From contig QFQM01000107.1 in NCBI GenBank assembly GCA_003243255.1, forward strand, positions 1 to 14,945: DNA of 14,945 bases, written 5' to 3'. This DNA comes from Flavobacterium psychrophilum. GTDB taxonomy: Bacteria > Bacteroidota > Bacteroidia > Flavobacteriales > Flavobacteriaceae. The notes beneath the pieces are model-generated. The model was given only the letters and a program-made list of their open reading frames with translations, made no database searches and was not told where the DNA came from. The stretch's first letter is position 1. The number at the start of each line of letters is the position of its first letter. Shown here one piece after another: positions 12,767 to 14,945 of this stretch. Both the position numbers and the translations under genes were made by a program.

Positions 12767-14677
12767 ATGAAAAAAAATACTGTAAAGCTTTTTATCCTTG
12801 CACTTGCACTGGGAAGCGGACTTGTCGCTACAGCTCAGGATGGCAAAAGGAAAGAAAGGGCTTTTGCCAGGAATGAAAAAGCTATTAAAGAATTGAGCCA
12901 AAAATACTCTGCTCAGTTTGCTGCTCAAAAAGCTGAGGCTTTAAGAATGGCTGAAATAAAAAACTGGCCGTTAGAGCTAAAAGCTGAAAACGGTTCTGTT
13001 TCTCCTCTTGTAGGTATCGATCCGGATGGAAACCCGGTATATCTTTCTTCTTATAATATTGGTGCAGCTTTAACAACACGTACTAATACATTACAGCCGG
13101 GTGGTTCTACCGGTCTTAATCTTACCGGTAAGTTTGGTGAGAATGATTTTATGGAGGTAGGAATGTGGGATGGTAATTATCCTTTATTGAGCCATCAGGA
13201 ATATGTAGGTAAGATTTCGCCTATTGAAGGTGCTCCGGTGCTTCCGGCAGATCACCCTTCGCACGTGTTAGGGACCATGATTGCCAGAGGTATAAACGAA
13301 GATGCCAGAGGTATGGCATACGAAGCAATTGCTAAAGTGGCAGATTTTAATAATGACTTTTCTGAGATGACCGATGCTGGTATTGTACTGTCGAATCACT
13401 CATATGGTATAGGTCAGCCTACAACTTCTATCATGGGTAAGTATCTTTCTGACTATACTTTGCCTGTGGATGAAATTACTTTTAATATACCATATTATCA
13501 GCCTGTTTTTGCTGCAGGAAACGATGGTAATGGTTCGGCATATGATAGAATGACTGATAGATCACTTGCTAAAAACGGTATTTCTGTTGCTGCTATTTAT
13601 GAATTGAATTATGTAACGACAACTGTACCTCAAATATCTAATTTCAGTAGTTTTGGTCCTTCGGATGATAACAGGATTAAACCGGATATATCTGCTAAAG
13701 GTGTTGATGTGTTTTCTTGTCTAAAATCGGCTAATGATGCTTATGGTCCTATGGATGGAACTTCTATGGCCTGTCCTGGTGTAACAGGTGCGCTTACTCT
13801 TATACAGCAGCATTATGCAAATCTTCATACGCCTGAGGGGTCGCTGGAAAAAACTTTCATGCTTTCTTCTACTCTAAGAGCTCTTGTTGCACACTGTGCT
13901 ACTGAAGCTGGTGTTGTAGGTCCGGATCCAATATACGGATGGGGAGTTCTGAATGCTGAAAAGATGGCGAATACTATTTCAGATGAAGGGACTACATCGA
14001 TGCTTCTGGAAAATATACTTACTCCGGGTCAGGTTTATGAAATTGAGGTGGAGGCATTAGGTGGTCAGCCGCTTGTGGCGACACTTGCGTGGACTGATCC
14101 TGCTCCTACAAATCCGGGTGCTGGTACTATAGTTAATAATCCGTTGGTTAATAATCTTGATATCAGGGTTATTAAAGGGTCTACAACCTCTATGCCTTGG
14201 AAACTGGGTACTACAGCTTCTTCAGCGCCTGTAAAAGGTGATAACAATGTTGATACTATTGAAAAAGTAGAGGTTGCTAATGCAACAGGAACTTATACTA
14301 TCCGTGTATCTCATAAAGGGTCTACTCTTTTAAATCCAACACCGGTATGGCCAGGTGAGCCAACTCCTCCGGCTCAACAGGTATATTCGCTGGTGATAAC
14401 AGGTATTGATGCGGTTCTTGATAATAAAGATTTCTCTAAAGATAATTTCACATTGTGGCCAAACCCGGCAAAAAGTGTTTTAAATATATCATTGCCTGTA
14501 GCTGTTGAAAATGGAGCTAATGTGGTTGTTTATGATATGCAGGGAAGGCTTGTTAAGAAAGTAGCTATTACCGGTACTGATACTCAGGTTGATATTAATG
14601 GGCTTAGTGCAGGTATTTATGTGGCTAGCCTTACAAATGGTAATAAAACTGAAGTTAAGAAGTTTATTGTGGAATAA
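12767..14677 (+). CDS. Secreted S8 (subtilisin-family) serine protease with T9SS sorting domain
   Basis: This 636-residue secreted subtilase has a signal peptide ending in VATAQ (cleavage near 23). A short charged helical propeptide-like region follows (24-70). The peptidase S8 domain is about 115-400. The predicted triad is D135 in MWDGNY, H163 in DHPSHVLGT and S333 in DGTSMACPG. N252 in FAAGNDG is the oxyanion residue. The usual HGTHVAG motif is altered to HPSHVLG. A beta-rich domain (about 412-548) resembles the C-terminal jelly-roll of KP-43-type subtilases. A type A T9SS sorting domain (about 560-636) shows FTLWPNPAKSVLNIS, VYDMQGRLV and GIYVASLTNG, ending KKFIVE. It should be exported by Sec and then moved across the outer membrane by the type IX system, with the C-terminal domain removed. 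The substrate is unknown; a nutritional protease is likely. Confidence 0.93.
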   Translation: MKKNTVKLFILALALGSGLVATAQDGKRKERAFARNEKAIKELSQKYSAQFAAQKAEALRMAEIKNWPLELKAENGSVSPLVGIDPDGNPVYLSSYNIGAALTTRTNTLQPGGSTGLNLTGKFGENDFMEVGMWDGNYPLLSHQEYVGKISPIEGAPVLPADHPSHVLGTMIARGINEDARGMAYEAIAKVADFNNDFSEMTDAGIVLSNHSYGIGQPTTSIMGKYLSDYTLPVDEITFNIPYYQPVFAAGNDGNGSAYDRMTDRSLAKNGISVAAIYELNYVTTTVPQISNFSSFGPSDDNRIKPDISAKGVDVFSCLKSANDAYGPMDGTSMACPGVTGALTLIQQHYANLHTPEGSLEKTFMLSSTLRALVAHCATEAGVVGPDPIYGWGVLNAEKMANTISDEGTTSMLLENILTPGQVYEIEVEALGGQPLVATLAWTDPAPTNPGAGTIVNNPLVNNLDIRVIKGSTTSMPWKLGTTASSAPVKGDNNVDTIEKVEVANATGTYTIRVSHKGSTLLNPTPVWPGEPTPPAQQVYSLVITGIDAVLDNKDFSKDNFTLWPNPAKSVLNISLPVAVENGANVVVYDMQGRLVKKVAITGTDTQVDINGLSAGIYVASLTNGNKTEVKKFIVE

Positions 14678-14728
14678 ATTTCTAAAATTTTAATATTTAA
14701 CGCAACCTTTTGACTAAAGTTGCATCTT

Positions 14729-14766
14729 AAAAAGAAACGTTGGCTTAATTGTTAACGTTTCTTTTT
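14729..14766 (+). terminator. Terminator-like inverted repeat after the protease gene
   Basis: Arms at 14729-14741 and 14754-14766 (core GAAACGTT/AACGTTTC flanked by A and T runs) form a 13-base stem with a 12-base loop, ending in five T. A second pair of arms, TTGCATCTT (14720-14728) and AAGATGCAA (14777-14785), encloses it. Confidence 0.75.
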
Positions 14767-14874
14767 AATTTAAAAAAAGATGCAAAATGTGGGCAATAAT
14801 TATTAATCTGTTGTGGATTTTTCATTTACGTTAAAAAAACATGAAAATTTAGCGTTGTCAGGCAATGTTAAAAG

Positions 14875-14905
14875 TTTGTTATATTAAAATAAATTAATAG
14901 ATTTG
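14875..14905 (+). promoter_or_regulatory. Strong promoter for a gene beyond the right edge
   Basis: TTTG (14875-14878), exactly 19 bases, then TAGATTTG (14898-14905) is a full match to the Bacteroidota pattern. The transcript would start near 14911. No start codon with a convincing frame follows before the window ends, so the gene it drives lies outside. The rest of 14786-14945 is AT-rich with no coding signal seen. Confidence 0.7.
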
Positions 14906-14945
14906 CAACTTAACTAACTCAAATTATTCTAGCATAAAGCATATT

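Noticed and set aside
1..14945. CRISPR array, insertion sequence, prophage or integrative element
   Set aside because: No regularly spaced direct repeats, transposase, integrase or phage proteins are present, and codon and base use appear uniform across the window.

Overview
The window looks like chromosomal DNA from a member of the Bacteroidota, most likely a Flavobacterium-like organism. The reasons are AT-rich intergenic DNA, several promoters of the Bacteroidota type (TTTG or TTG, then about 19 bases, then TAnnTTTG), many Bacteroidota-style lipoprotein and signal-peptide leaders, a subtilase with a C-terminal type IX secretion (T9SS) sorting domain, and a LysRS with a C-terminal extension. 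No tRNA, rRNA, insertion sequence, phage gene or CRISPR array was seen. No gene-free stretch exceeds 300 bases.

Layout. (1) 140-3210, plus strand: a tight three-gene operon with spacers of 2-3 bases. It encodes a PLP enzyme of the ACC deaminase/D-cysteine desulfhydrase family, a lipoprotein glucosaminidase with a LysM domain, and HemL. It ends at a bidirectional terminator. (2) 3280-4168, minus strand: two small exported proteins with LTxxQ-like repeats (Spy/CpxP-like). (3) 4279-7584, plus strand: the most unusual part of the window, a probable copper-handling operon. It encodes a small membrane-anchored protein with a CNGKCH motif, an MbnP-like lipoprotein, a di-heme MbnH/MauG/CcpA-like lipoprotein and an outer-membrane beta-barrel with an N-terminal CDACGC motif. 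(4) 7725-8477, plus: an unrecognised six-helix membrane protein, preceded by a perfect 16-base palindrome. (5) 8532-10226, minus: lysS. (6) 10362-11093, plus: a methionine-rich lipoprotein. (7) 11207-11938, plus: lipB, convergent with rnhB (11954-12559, minus). (8) 12767-14677, plus: a secreted S8 protease with a T9SS domain. (9) The right edge holds a terminator and a strong promoter for a gene outside the window.

How the genes may work together. In methanotrophs MbnH oxidises a tryptophan of MbnP to kynurenine, creating a copper site. The mbnP-like and mbnH-like genes here overlap by 8 bases, so they are probably made as a pair. No methanobactin precursor or biosynthesis genes are visible. 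The two flanking Cys-motif proteins suggest a periplasm-to-outer-membrane metal pathway, possibly helped by the divergent Spy/CpxP-like pair. Its metal and direction of transport are inferences. The remaining genes are mostly housekeeping: heme precursor synthesis, lysyl-tRNA charging, lipoylation, RNA-DNA hybrid repair and cell-wall turnover.
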